NCBI RefSeq assembly: GCF_002005225.1
Contig: NZ_CP019724.1
Span: forward strand, 3,040,501 to 3,104,500
Source: Streptomyces pactum
GTDB lineage: Bacteria > Actinomycetota > Actinomycetes > Streptomycetales > Streptomycetaceae
Length of the DNA: 64,000 bases
Direction: 5' to 3'
Each line of letters begins with the position of its first letter. Position 1 is the first letter of the stretch. The translations under genes and the position numbers were made by a program. A model generated the notes under the pieces. That model worked only from the letters and a program-made list of their open reading frames with translations, was not told the origin of the DNA and did not search any database. Below are positions 16,646-25,900 of this stretch, piece by piece.

Positions 16646-17290
16646 TCACGGGCGGGGCCAGACGGCCAGGGCAATTTCCGCGAGCGCCGCGAGCTCCGCC
16701 CGGCCCGCACCGTCGCGCGCCTGCTGCGACATGCCCTGGATCACGGCGCCGGCGTACCGGGCGAGAGCCGCCGCATCGGTGTCCGGCGGCAGCACGCCCG
16801 CGGACACGTCGGCCCCGATCCTTTCCTCGATCGCGGCGATGTTGGCGTTGCGCCGCTCGCGCAGGGACTCCTCGACCTCGGCGGTCGAACAGTTGGCGGC
16901 CGCGTGGATGACGAGACAGCCGTGCGGCCGGCCGGGGGCGGTGTACTCGACGGCGGCCTCGCGCAGCATCCGCTCCACACCGGCGCGGGCGGTCGGCTCC
17001 TCGGCGAGGGCGCGGCTGCCGAACGAGCCGTACCGCTCGCCGTACACCTGGACGACCTCCTCGAAGAGCGAGCGCTTGTCGCCGAAGGCGGCGTACAGGC
17101 TCGGAGCCCCGATGTCCATGACCCTCGTGAGATCGGAGACCGACGTGGCCTCGTAACCGCGCTCCCAGAAGGCCATCAGCGCCTTCTCCAGGGCCGTCGC
17201 CCGGTCGAAGGAGCGGGGGCGGCCCCGGGTCCTGGCCGCGCCGCCCCGCGCGGGCGCCCCCTCCTGTCCACTCTTCCCACCGCTCACCAT
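16646..17290 (-). CDS. TetR/AcrR-family transcription regulator
   Basis: A 214-residue repressor-type protein. The helix-turn-helix region is ALMAFWERGYEATSVSDLTRVMDIGAPSLYAAFGDKRSLFEEVV, preceded by a low-complexity basic arm (ARGGAARTRGRPRSFDR). The C-terminal domain (HGCLVIHAAANCS, ERRNANIAAIEERI) resembles TetR_C_16-like regulators of oxidoreductase genes. It is divergent from the SDR gene, and two copies of a 12-bp dyad occupy the 97-bp gap, so it very likely controls itself and the SDR. ATG 17290 chosen; ATG 17299 is three codons upstream. Confidence 0.87.
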   Translation of the reverse strand: MVSGGKSGQEGAPARGGAARTRGRPRSFDRATALEKALMAFWERGYEATSVSDLTRVMDIGAPSLYAAFGDKRSLFEEVVQVYGERYGSFGSRALAEEPTARAGVERMLREAAVEYTAPGRPHGCLVIHAAANCSTAEVEESLRERRNANIAAIEERIGADVSAGVLPPDTDAAALARYAGAVIQGMSQQARDGAGRAELAALAEIALAVWPRP

Positions 17291-17303
17291 GGAGTGCATT
17301 TTA

Positions 17304-17363
17304 TAGCGGGCACTAGTGAAATGTCGCCGACCTGCTGTACGGTCATATCTGTAGCGACCGCTA
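17304..17363. promoter_or_regulatory. Twin TetR operators (TAGYG-N2-CRCTA)
   Basis: tagcgggcacta (17304-17315) and tagcgaccgcta (17352-17363) are two copies of one dyad, 48 bp apart, flanking the divergent promoters. Paired identical dyads next to a divergent TetR gene are the standard operator layout. Confidence 0.7.
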
Positions 17364-17387
17364 GATAAATACGAAGGGGGCGCCGGC

Positions 17388-18149
17388 ATGGGCGTGCAGG
17401 GGGTACTCGCGGGCAGGACGGCTCTTGTCACGGGGGCGAGCAGGGGCATCGGTCGAGGGATCGCGGAGCGGCTGGGACGCGACGGCGCCCGGGTCGCGGT
17501 GCACTACGGCAGGAACGAGGCGGCGGCGAAGGAGACGGTCGCCGCGATCGAGACGGCGGGCGGCTCGGCGTTCGCGATCGGGGCCGACCTGAGCACCTCC
17601 GGGGCAGCCGAGGCCCTGTGGGAGGAGTTCGACCGGCACGCCGACGGCCTGGAGGTCCTGGTGAACAACGCCGGAATCGGCAGCACGCCCCCCATCGGCG
17701 AGATAGGGGAGGCGGAGTACGACGCGGTCTTCACCGTCAACGTGAAGGCGCCGTTCTTCATCCTCAAGCACGGCATGGGCCGGCTGCGCGACGGCGGCCG
17801 GGTCATCAACATCTCGTCGGGGCTGTCCCGCACCGCGGTGATGCCGGACAACATGGCGTACGCGATGACGAAGGGCGCGCTGGACGTGTTCTCGCGCGAC
17901 CTCTCCAAGGTGCTGGGCGCCCGCGGCATCACGGTGAACTCGGTGGCACCCGGCATCATCGAGACGGACAACACGGCCGAGCTGCTGCACGGGAGCGCGG
18001 ACGGCTGGGACCGGGCGGCGGCGCTCTCCGCGCTGGGCGGGGTGGGGACGCCCGCCGAGGTGGCCGATGTGGTCGCGTTCCTCGCCTCGCACGGGGGCCG
18101 GTGGGTCACCGGAAGCTGGATGGACGCGACGGGAGGTTCGCTGACCTGA
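17388..18149 (+). CDS. Short-chain dehydrogenase/reductase (SDR)
   Basis: A 253-residue classical SDR with cofactor motif TGASRGIG (residues 17-24), NNAGIG, the catalytic Ser in NISSGLSR and YAMTKG with catalytic Tyr and Lys. The RVAVHYGRNEAAAK stretch after the second strand suggests NADP(H). The C-terminal WMDATGGSL is typical of 3-oxoacyl-ACP-reductase-like SDRs. The substrate is unknown; control by the divergent TetR suggests a detoxification role (inference). Confidence 0.85.
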   Translation: MGVQGVLAGRTALVTGASRGIGRGIAERLGRDGARVAVHYGRNEAAAKETVAAIETAGGSAFAIGADLSTSGAAEALWEEFDRHADGLEVLVNNAGIGSTPPIGEIGEAEYDAVFTVNVKAPFFILKHGMGRLRDGGRVINISSGLSRTAVMPDNMAYAMTKGALDVFSRDLSKVLGARGITVNSVAPGIIETDNTAELLHGSADGWDRAAALSALGGVGTPAEVADVVAFLASHGGRWVTGSWMDATGGSLT

Positions 18150-18204
18150 CGGCGCCACCCACCTGACCGTTTCGACGCGCCCGCCGGGCCCGACTCTGTT
18201 AGAT

Positions 18205-18216
18205 TGGTCTAAACCA
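18205..18216. promoter_or_regulatory. dre site upstream of nagB
   Basis: tggtctaaacca (11 of 12 to the dre core) 66 bp upstream of the nagB start. DasR control of nagB through such a site is established in S. coelicolor; glucosamine-6-phosphate relieves it. Confidence 0.85.
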
Positions 18217-18281
18217 CATAGGGCGCCACACAGCCAGTCCCGGACCCCGGGTGAGTCCCCTCTTCGAAACGGCAGGCAAGC

Positions 18282-19067
18282 GTGGAAGTTGTCATCGTTC
18301 CGGAAGCCAAGGCAGGCGGCGAGCTGATAGCCGAAGCCATGGCGCTGCTGCTCCGGCGCAAGCCCGACGCCCTGCTCGGCGTGGCCACCGGCTCGACGCC
18401 GCTGCCCGTGTACGAGGCACTGGCGGCCAAGGTGCGCTCGGGTGCCGTGGACACCGCGCAGGCGCGGATCGCCCAGCTCGACGAGTATGTGGGGCTCCCC
18501 GCCGAGCACCCGGAGTCGTACCGCTCGGTGCTGCGGCGCGAGGTGCTCGAACCGCTGGGGATCGGCATGGACGCGTTCATGGGCCCCGACGGCACGGCCG
18601 CGGACGTGCAGGGGGCGTGCGAGGCGTACGACAAGGCGCTGGGCGGGGCCGGCGGGGTCGACCTCCAACTGCTGGGCATCGGCACCGACGGGCACATCGG
18701 TTTCAACGAGCCGTGCTCCTCGCTCGCCTCGCGGACCCGGATCAAGACGCTCACCGAGCAGACCCGCGTCGACAACGCGCGCTTCTTCGACGGTGACATC
18801 GAGCAGGTTCCGCACCACGTGATCACGCAGGGCATCGGCACCATCCTGCAAGCCCGGCACGTGGTGCTGCTCGCCACGGGCGAGGGCAAGGCGGACGCCG
18901 TCGCCGCCAGCGTCGAGGGCCCGGTCGCGGCCGTGTGCCCGGCCTCCGCACTCCAGCTCCACCCGCACGCCACGGTCGTCGTCGACGAGGCCGCCGCCGC
19001 CAAGCTGAAGCTCGCCGACTACTTCCGGCACACGTACGCACACAAGCCCGACTGGCAGGGAATCTGA
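18282..19067 (+). CDS. nagB: Glucosamine-6-phosphate deaminase NagB
   Basis: A 261-residue enzyme converting glucosamine-6-phosphate to fructose-6-phosphate and ammonia, the step that brings GlcNAc into glycolysis. Signatures: LGVATGSTPLPVYEAL (phosphate loop), QLDEYVGL (catalytic Asp), LGIGTDGHIGFNEP, and RVDNARFF. GTG start with GGCAGGC upstream. It is a single-gene transcript under a dre site and followed by a terminator hairpin; its substrate is the DasR effector. Confidence 0.95.
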   Translation: MEVVIVPEAKAGGELIAEAMALLLRRKPDALLGVATGSTPLPVYEALAAKVRSGAVDTAQARIAQLDEYVGLPAEHPESYRSVLRREVLEPLGIGMDAFMGPDGTAADVQGACEAYDKALGGAGGVDLQLLGIGTDGHIGFNEPCSSLASRTRIKTLTEQTRVDNARFFDGDIEQVPHHVITQGIGTILQARHVVLLATGEGKADAVAASVEGPVAAVCPASALQLHPHATVVVDEAAAAKLKLADYFRHTYAHKPDWQGI

Positions 19068-19112
19068 TCCCGAGCGGGCCCTGACCCGCCGGACACGGAC
19101 AGCCGCGCGCGA

Positions 19113-19147
19113 AAGGCGCCGATCCCTTCCACGGGGTTCGGCGCCTT
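19113..19147. terminator. nagB terminator
   Basis: Near-perfect hairpin, aaggcgccga-tccc against gggg-ttcggcgcctt, 46 bp past the nagB stop. Confidence 0.75.
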
Positions 19148-19305
19148 CTCCGTACCGGCGAGCGGGACACGGTGCCGCACGGCTCGTGGCCTTACGGCCT
19201 CACGGCCATCGCCGCCTCACGGCCAACGCCGTTCGTGTACGCCCGGCGTGCACCACCCCCCGGCGCGCGAGTCCGGCGTACGCGCCCATGCGCCACCTCG
19301 CACGA

Positions 19306-19340
19306 AAGGCGCCGGTCCCCGCCAAGAGGACCGGCGCCTT
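19306..19340. terminator. Second hairpin in the nagB / glycosidase gap
   Basis: Perfect 13-bp stem aaggcgccggtcc / ggaccggcgcctt with 9-nt loop. Its left arm and 5' flank nearly duplicate those of the nagB terminator (gaaaggcgccg). It may stop transcription coming from the minus-strand glycosidase gene. Confidence 0.65.
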
Positions 19341-19355
19341 GTCGTACCGACGGGA

Positions 19356-19570
19356 GCCCCGGCTGGAGCCCGACGGAAGCTAGCAGGAGCCGACGAAAGC
19401 CCGGCGGAAACCCGGCGGGAGCCCGGCACAGACCCCGGCGGAAACTCGGCACGGGCCCCGGCGGGATCCCGGCGGAAACCCGTGGGGAGCCCGACACAGG
19501 CCCGACACAGGCCCGGCAGAGGCCCGGCGGAAGCCCGGCACAGACCCGGCGGAAACCCGGCGGAAAGGGC
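19356..19570. repeat. Degenerate 11-bp tandem repeat array
   Basis: About 18 head-to-tail units near the consensus cccggcrgaag (variants cccggcggaaa, cccggcacaga, cccgacacagg) fill the gap 19068-19575 between convergent nagB and the family 3 glycosidase. An 11-bp period is not a multiple of three, so the array is unlikely to encode protein, but it is close to one helical turn. Confidence 0.8.
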
Positions 19571-19575
19571 ACCCG

Positions 19576-21066
19576 CTACGCGCCCGCGATCGCCTCCGCC
19601 GCCGCCCGGCCGCAGACCCGGGCCGCGCCGTGGGTGGCCAGGTGGAGGGCGCCCCGGGGCTCGGCACGGGGGACGCCCATCTCGACCACGATCGTGTCGG
19701 GGCGGGCCGCCAGCAAGGTGTCGAGGGCCGCCGCCATCCACGGGTGGCGGTGCTCGTCGCGGACGACGGCCACGACGCGGCGCGAACCGGCCGCGGCCAG
19801 CACGTCGTTCCCGGCGTCCGGGCCGGTGAAACTGCCGGTCTCCGTGCCGGGCAGCAGCCGGAAGAGCTCGGCGGCGATGCCCCAGGGCGTCTCGTCGCCG
19901 ACCGCGATGTTCGCGACGGGAGTGAGGGCGGCGACGTACGGCGGTTCGGTGAGGGGGGCGAAGCCGTCGGCCGCGGTGACGCGCACGGCGCGGCGGGCCG
20001 CGCGCAGGCCCACGTCGCCGTCCGCGGTGTCCCCGGCCCGGGCCGCGGCCCGGTGCGCCGCGGTCCAGCCGGCCAGGGCGCGGACGCGTTCCGCCGCGTC
20101 GGCCAGGCGTTCCTCGGGCAGCTCACCCGAGCGGACGGCCTCGACCAGGGCGTCGCACAGCCGCCGCACGGTGCCCTCGTCGGACAGCCCGCCGCCCACG
20201 CAGATCGCGTCGGCGCCGGACGCGACCGCCAGGACGCTGCCGCGTTCGATGCCGTACGTGCCCGCGATGGCCCGCATCTCCATGCCGTCGGTGACGATCA
20301 GACCGTCGTAGCCCAGCTCACCGCGGAGGAGGTCGGTCAGGATGCGGCGGGACAACGTTGCCGGGCGGTCCGGATCCAGGGCCGGGACCAGGATGTGGGC
20401 GCTCATCACCGCGCGGCTGCCGGCGGCGATGGCCGCGCGGAACGGGATCAGGTCACGCTCGGCCAGCACGTCGGCGCCCACGTCGATGCGCGGCATGGCG
20501 TGGTGGGAGTCGACGCCGGTGTCCCCGTGGCCCGGGAAGTGCTTGGTGCAGGCGGCGACACCCGCCGACTGCATGCCGGTGACATAGGCGGCGGTGTGCC
20601 GGGCGACCAGGCCGGTGCCGGCGCCGAAGGAGCGCACGCCGATGACCGGGTTGTCGGGGTTGGAGTTGACGTCGGCGGACGGGGCCCAGTTGAAGTTGAC
20701 CCCGCAGTCCGCGAGCCGGCGGCCGAGTTCCGCGGCCACCTCCCGGGTGAGCCCCACGTCGTCCACCGCGCCGAGGGCGAGGTTGCCGGGGAAGGAGGAA
20801 CCGGTGCGCACCTCCAGCCGGGTGACGTCGCCGCTCTCCTCGTCGATGGCGACGAGGACGTCCTCGCGTTCGGCGCGCAACTGCGCGGTCAGCGCGGCCA
20901 CCTGCTCGGCCGAGGCGATGTTGCGCCCGAACAGGCCGACGGAGGCCAGTCCCTCACCGAGGCGGCGCAGCAGCCAGTCGGGGGCGGTGGTGCCGGTGAA
21001 CCCGGGCTGGAGGACGGTGAGCGCGTCGCGGGTGAGGGTGTCGGTGGCCCTGGCGATGGTCGTCAT
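19576..21066 (-). CDS. Family 3 glycoside hydrolase, beta-N-acetylglucosaminidase (NagZ-like)
   Basis: A 496-residue enzyme with KHFPGHGDTGVDSHHAMP, the NagZ-type loop with the Asp/His dyad for acid-base catalysis, and GYDGLIVTDGMEMRAI with the nucleophile Asp. The C-terminal 150 residues form a second alpha/beta domain. No signal peptide is seen, so it would act in the cytoplasm on chito-oligosaccharides brought in by DasABC, releasing GlcNAc. It starts 8 bp after the dasC stop, and its ribosome binding site (AAGGGA) lies inside the dasC end, so it is the last gene of the das transporter operon. Confidence 0.9.
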   Translation of the reverse strand: MTTIARATDTLTRDALTVLQPGFTGTTAPDWLLRRLGEGLASVGLFGRNIASAEQVAALTAQLRAEREDVLVAIDEESGDVTRLEVRTGSSFPGNLALGAVDDVGLTREVAAELGRRLADCGVNFNWAPSADVNSNPDNPVIGVRSFGAGTGLVARHTAAYVTGMQSAGVAACTKHFPGHGDTGVDSHHAMPRIDVGADVLAERDLIPFRAAIAAGSRAVMSAHILVPALDPDRPATLSRRILTDLLRGELGYDGLIVTDGMEMRAIAGTYGIERGSVLAVASGADAICVGGGLSDEGTVRRLCDALVEAVRSGELPEERLADAAERVRALAGWTAAHRAAARAGDTADGDVGLRAARRAVRVTAADGFAPLTEPPYVAALTPVANIAVGDETPWGIAAELFRLLPGTETGSFTGPDAGNDVLAAAGSRRVVAVVRDEHRHPWMAAALDTLLAARPDTIVVEMGVPRAEPRGALHLATHGAARVCGRAAAEAIAGA

Positions 21067-21074
21067 CGGTGGCG

Positions 21075-21905
21075 TTATCCCTTCACGGCGCCGGCGGTCA
21101 GGCCGCTGACGGCCTTGCGCTGCAGGTAGACGAAGAGGATCAGGATCGGGACGGCGAAGAGGGACGAGGCGGCCATGGTGGCACCCCAGTCGTCACCGAA
21201 GACGGTCTGGAAGCTGGTCAGCCACAGCGGCAGTGTCTGGGCCTCGGCGTCCTTGTTCAGCACCAGGACCAGGGCGAACTCGTTCCAGGCGGTGATGAAG
21301 CCGAACAGCGAGGTCGACATCAGCCCCGGCGCGAGCAGCGGCAGGATGACCCGGCGGAAGGCCTGGGCGCGGGTGCAGCCGTCGACCATCGCCGACTCCT
21401 CCAGTTCCTTCGGCACGGCGGCGACGAAGCCGCGCAGCGTCAGGATGGTGAAGGGGAGGATCATCATCATGTAGAAGAGCGTCAGCGGCACGAGGCTGTT
21501 CAGCATGGACGCGTCCCGCACGATCATGTACATCGCGATGATCATGACTTCCCAGGGCGCCATCTGGGCGAGCATGAAGCCGATGACGAAGCCGCGCCGT
21601 CCCTTGAACCGCATCCGCGCCAGGGCGAAGGAACCGGCCAGCGCGATGATCAGCGAGAAGACGACGGCGAGGACGGTGACGGTCAGCGAGTTGGTGACGA
21701 ACGTCCAGAAGTGGTCGGCCTCGGTCGCCGTCTTGAAGTGTTCGAAGGTGAAGTCGGTCGGGAACCAGACCGGGTCCTCCGTGATGATGTCGCCGGTCGG
21801 CTTGAAGGCCGTGGAGAACATCCAGTACACGGGGAAGACGAAGCCGATGAACAGGACGACGGCCGTGGCGTTGGGCCACAGACGGCCGAAGAGCGAGCGC
21901 TTCAC
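21075..21905 (-). CDS. dasC: ABC sugar transporter permease DasC
   Basis: A 276-residue MalG-type permease with six predicted membrane helices and the cytoplasmic EAA loop around ELEESAMVDGCTRAQAFRRVILPLLAPG. It forms the membrane channel for N,N'-diacetylchitobiose with DasB; the ATPase MsiK is supplied from elsewhere. The start overlaps the dasB stop by 4 bp (ATGA). Confidence 0.93.
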   Translation of the reverse strand: MKRSLFGRLWPNATAVVLFIGFVFPVYWMFSTAFKPTGDIITEDPVWFPTDFTFEHFKTATEADHFWTFVTNSLTVTVLAVVFSLIIALAGSFALARMRFKGRRGFVIGFMLAQMAPWEVMIIAMYMIVRDASMLNSLVPLTLFYMMMILPFTILTLRGFVAAVPKELEESAMVDGCTRAQAFRRVILPLLAPGLMSTSLFGFITAWNEFALVLVLNKDAEAQTLPLWLTSFQTVFGDDWGATMAASSLFAVPILILFVYLQRKAVSGLTAGAVKG

Positions 21906-22888
21906 AGCTCGTCCTCCCCTTGCTTGAGCACGATCCTGAGGTAGTAGGAGGTCAGACCGAGCATGATCAGAATGGTCAGCACGGCGATCGCCGCACCCAT
22001 GCCGTAGTGCTGGTTGCCGACGCCCTCGACGTAGGCGTAGACGGGCAGGATCTCGGTGAGCCGGTCAGGTCCGCCCTGGTTGTAGACGTACACCTGGACG
22101 AATGCCTTGAAGACCCAGATGATCTCCAGGAAGGTCGTCGCGTAGAGGAACGGCCGCAGGAACGGCATGGTGACCGTGGTGAAGCTCCGCCAGGCGCCGG
22201 CTCCGTCCAGGGACGCCGCCTCGTAGAGCTCCTTCGGGATGGTGGTGGTCGCCGCGTAGAGGTTGATCGCGACGAACGGGATGGACATCCAGACGATCAG
22301 CAGGGTGACGACGAAGAAGGTCGACATCTGACTGCTGGTCCAGCTGTAGTCGGCCATGGAGTGCCAGCCGAGCTTGTCCAGGACCCAGTTGACGACGCCG
22401 AAGCGCTCGGCGAACAGCCACTTGTAGACGGTGGTGGCGGCCACGATCGGCATGGCCCAGGCCAGCACCAGGCCGGTCAGCAGGGTGAACCGCATCCACT
22501 TGCCGAGGCGGGCGAGCAGCAGGCCAATCAAGGTGCCCAGGATCATGATCAGGCCGACGTTGACCGCCGCGAACAGGATCGAGCGCAGGGTGACCCGCCA
22601 GAAGTGCTCGCTGGTGAGGGTCTCCTGGTAGTTGTCGACGCCGTTCCACTCGGTGACGTGCTGGATCAGCTGCGTCATGTTGAGGTTCTGGAAGGACAGC
22701 AGGAGGTCCTTCAGCAGCGGCCAGCCGAGCAGCAGCACGGTGGCCGCGCAGGCGGGCAGCAGCAGCAGGTACGGGACGAGCGCGCCGGTGCGCGACGCGG
22801 CTCTCTGTTTCGGCCCGCCGCTGCCCTCGTCGTCCGACTTGCGGACGCCCGCCGGGCCGGAGGGCGGCCGTTCGGTCTGCACGGTCAT
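21902..22888 (-). CDS. dasB: ABC sugar transporter permease DasB
   Basis: A 328-residue MalF-type permease. A cytoplasmic N-terminus of about 35 residues precedes six membrane helices; the EAA loop is ELYEAASLDGAGAWRSFTTVTMPFL. It pairs with DasC. A 97-bp gap separates it from dasA, wider than between the other das genes, as is usual when the binding protein is made in excess. Confidence 0.93.
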   Translation of the reverse strand: MTVQTERPPSGPAGVRKSDDEGSGGPKQRAASRTGALVPYLLLLPACAATVLLLGWPLLKDLLLSFQNLNMTQLIQHVTEWNGVDNYQETLTSEHFWRVTLRSILFAAVNVGLIMILGTLIGLLLARLGKWMRFTLLTGLVLAWAMPIVAATTVYKWLFAERFGVVNWVLDKLGWHSMADYSWTSSQMSTFFVVTLLIVWMSIPFVAINLYAATTTIPKELYEAASLDGAGAWRSFTTVTMPFLRPFLYATTFLEIIWVFKAFVQVYVYNQGGPDRLTEILPVYAYVEGVGNQHYGMGAAIAVLTILIMLGLTSYYLRIVLKQGEDEL

Positions 22889-22985
22889 GCTCGCGATCTC
22901 TCTTCTCGACCTGTGTACGTCGACCCGCGTACGGTCGCCGGGGCGGGAGCCGTCGTCCGGCCACCCCGCCCCGGCTCGCCCGGTG

Positions 22986-24266
22986 TTACTGCTGCTGCGA
23001 CAGGCGCTTGTTGAACTCTTCCTCGACCTGCTCGGCCGCCTCGGCCGGGGACTTCCCCTTCAGCACGGCGGTCATGTAGGTCTTGATCGGGTTGGGCGCG
23101 TTCTCGACCGCGGCCCACTCCGGGATCAGCGGGGTGGTGCCACCGGAGGCGACGGCCGGCGAGCCGGCCTCGGCGGCCGGGTTGCCCTCCAGGTTGCTCA
23201 CCAGCGACTCCTTGTTCGGAGTGACGCCGTTGGCCTTGGCGAGCCGGCCCTCGAACTTGTCGGAGAGCGCGATCTTCAGAAACTCCTTGGCGAGCTCCTG
23301 CTTCTTGCTGCCCGCGGCGACGGCCAGGTTGGAGCCGCCGAGGAAGACGCCCTCGGGCTTGGCGGCCGTCTCACCCGGGATGGTGAAGTAGCCGATGTCC
23401 TTCTCGATCTTCGGGTTGGCCTTGATCGCGGTGGCGGCTTCCCAGCCCATGCCGATGAAGGCGCCGACGTTCCCCTTGGCGAAGACCTCACCCTGCTGCG
23501 GGGTGGCCTCGTCCTTGTCCTTCGGCGCCTTGGACAGGGACTGGAACTTCTTGTAGGTCTCCATCGCGGCGGCGATCTTCGGGTCGTCGAGGTTGGAGAC
23601 GTACTTGTCGCCGTCCTTCTTGACCAGTTCGGCGCCCTCGCCGATCGCCAGGCCGACGAAGTGGTACCAGTTCTGGCCCGGCAGGTAGATCGGCTCGGCG
23701 TCGGTCTTCTCACCGATCGTCTTGAGGGCGTCGTAGAACTCGTCGCGGGTCTTGGGCGTCTCCTTGATGCCCGCGTCCGCCCAGACCTTCTTGTTGTAGA
23801 CGACCACGCGGTTGACCACGAACCACGGCGCCGCGTACTGCTTGCCCTCGAAGACGGAGGACTCGTTGATGGACTCGGTCCAGTCCTTGCCGATCTCGGC
23901 CTTGAGGTCGGTCAGGTCCGCGAGGCCGCCGGTCTTGGCGTACGCCGGGGTCTGGGTGTTGCCCACCTCGAAGACGTCCGGGGGGTTCTCCTCGGAGAGC
24001 GCGGTGGTCAGCTTCTGCTGGATACCGTTCCACGTCTGGACCTCGAACTCGACCTCGGCCTTGGTCTTCGCCTCGAACTCCTTGGCGAGCTCGGCCTGCC
24101 AGTCGTCCGGCGAGGACCCGTCCATCACCCACACGGTGAGCGTCTCGCCGGCGTAACCGTCCGCCCCGGCCTTCTTGCCGTCGTCGTCGCCGCTGTCGCC
24201 CCCGCACGCCGCGATCGAGACCATCATGCCCGCGATACCGATCGCGGCTATCAGCTTGCGCTTCAC
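22986..24266 (-). CDS. dasA: Chito-oligosaccharide-binding lipoprotein DasA
   Basis: A 426-residue extracytoplasmic family 1 binding protein. The signal peptide MKRKLIAAIGIAGMMVSIAAC ends in a lipobox (SIAAC), so it is a lipoprotein. The mature part shows WVMDGSSPDDWQAELAKEFE, then TPAYAKTGGLADLT and FIGMGWEAATAIKANP. DasA captures N,N'-diacetylchitobiose and related GlcNAc oligomers for DasBC. GTG start after GAGGAGGG. Two dre sites upstream show DasR control. Confidence 0.95.
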   Translation of the reverse strand: MKRKLIAAIGIAGMMVSIAACGGDSGDDDGKKAGADGYAGETLTVWVMDGSSPDDWQAELAKEFEAKTKAEVEFEVQTWNGIQQKLTTALSEENPPDVFEVGNTQTPAYAKTGGLADLTDLKAEIGKDWTESINESSVFEGKQYAAPWFVVNRVVVYNKKVWADAGIKETPKTRDEFYDALKTIGEKTDAEPIYLPGQNWYHFVGLAIGEGAELVKKDGDKYVSNLDDPKIAAAMETYKKFQSLSKAPKDKDEATPQQGEVFAKGNVGAFIGMGWEAATAIKANPKIEKDIGYFTIPGETAAKPEGVFLGGSNLAVAAGSKKQELAKEFLKIALSDKFEGRLAKANGVTPNKESLVSNLEGNPAAEAGSPAVASGGTTPLIPEWAAVENAPNPIKTYMTAVLKGKSPAEAAEQVEEEFNKRLSQQQ

Positions 24267-24357
24267 GCCACCCTCCTCAGGGATGCCACAAAACCCCCCT
24301 GCCTCCCCGCGGTTGCTCGTCGACGCGGACCGCCCATGGGGCCGGGACCTGGACCAA

Positions 24358-24369
24358 TGGTGTAGACCA
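24358..24369. promoter_or_regulatory. dre site 1 upstream of dasA
   Basis: tggtgtagacca, 11 of 12 to the dre core, about 92 bp upstream of dasA in the 453-bp dasA-dasR gap (24267-24719). It should block dasA transcription when DasR is free of phosphorylated aminosugar. Confidence 0.85.
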
Positions 24370-24381
24370 GTACGGGGAGCT

Positions 24382-24393
24382 TGGCCCAGACCA
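24382..24393. promoter_or_regulatory. dre site 2 upstream of dasA
   Basis: tggcccagacca, 10 of 12 to the dre core, 24 bp (about two helical turns) from dre site 1, so two DasR dimers could bind on the same face. Confidence 0.75.
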
Positions 24394-24573
24394 ATAGGGC
24401 TGTCAAGGGTGTGCAAGCGCGCTCTCCGTGTCCGTGATGCGACCGAGATATGCAGGGACCTTTCATTGCGCAAGCGGCAGATCGGACGGACCGGGACCGG
24501 GTGTACCACCACCCACCGAATGGCATGCCGACACCGTTCCGAACGCGCGTACCAGCGGCATCGAGCGGCGCTG

Positions 24574-24585
24574 TGGACTAGACCA
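24574..24585. promoter_or_regulatory. dre site upstream of dasR
   Basis: tggactagacca, 11 of 12 to the dre core, 135 bp upstream of dasR; fits negative autoregulation. Confidence 0.8.
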
Positions 24586-24683
24586 ACGGGGGTCCCGGAG
24601 GTATACAGAAGGGATCACGGAGCGTGCGGGGCCAGCCCGGCACCAAGCCGTGCCACGATGTGAGCCGTGGCCGACAGGGATAG

Positions 24684-25484
<801 letters not shown>

Positions 25485-25596
25485 CGCCGGCCGTAGGGCG
25501 TATCGGGCAAACTCCCCCGCGCGTGACCGCGAAGTTGCAGTTGAGGACCGATATGCGGACGAGGGCTTCCGCTGTCTCGACACCGTCACCTACATT

Positions 25597-25613
25597 TCGT
25601 GCGCACTGCACGA
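25597..25613. promoter_or_regulatory. Inverted repeat upstream of the symporter operon
   Basis: tcgtgc-gcact-gcacga, a perfect 6-5-6 dyad 30 bp upstream of the DUF3311 gene, in the position of an operator at or just past the promoter. Confidence 0.45.
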
Positions 25614-25642
25614 GGTGATCAGCGAGGGGACGGAGCCACCGC

Positions 25643-25900
25643 ATGTCACAAGCCCCAGAAGTGAGCAGAGGGCCGGTGGTGACGCCGGTGCGCGTCGTCA
25701 TCGGCCTCTGCCTTGTCGCACCGTTCGTCGCCATGCTGTGGGTCGGTTCGTACGCGAAGACGGACCCGGCCTTCATCGGCATCCCGTTCTTCTACTGGTA
25801 CCAGATGGCATGGGTGCTCATCTCCACCGTGCTCACGGTGATCGCGTACCAGCTCTGGCAGCGTGACCAGCGCGCCCGCCGGGAAGGCGGGGCCAAGTGA
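25643..25900 (+). CDS. DUF3311 small membrane protein, symporter partner
   Basis: An 85-residue protein with two membrane helices (VRVVIGLCLVAPFVAMLWVG and FYWYQMAWVLISTVLTVIAY), matching DUF3311. This family is nearly always encoded directly before a sodium-solute symporter, as here, with a 4-bp overlap (GTGA). It is presumably a small subunit or assembly partner, by analogy with the YhjB/YhjC-like pairs; the exact role is unknown. Confidence 0.8.
   Translation: MSQAPEVSRGPVVTPVRVVIGLCLVAPFVAMLWVGSYAKTDPAFIGIPFFYWYQMAWVLISTVLTVIAYQLWQRDQRARREGGAK

Noticed and set aside
22889..22985. Terminator between dasB and dasA
   Set aside because: The gap is GC-rich and can form weak stems, but I found no stem strong enough to call.
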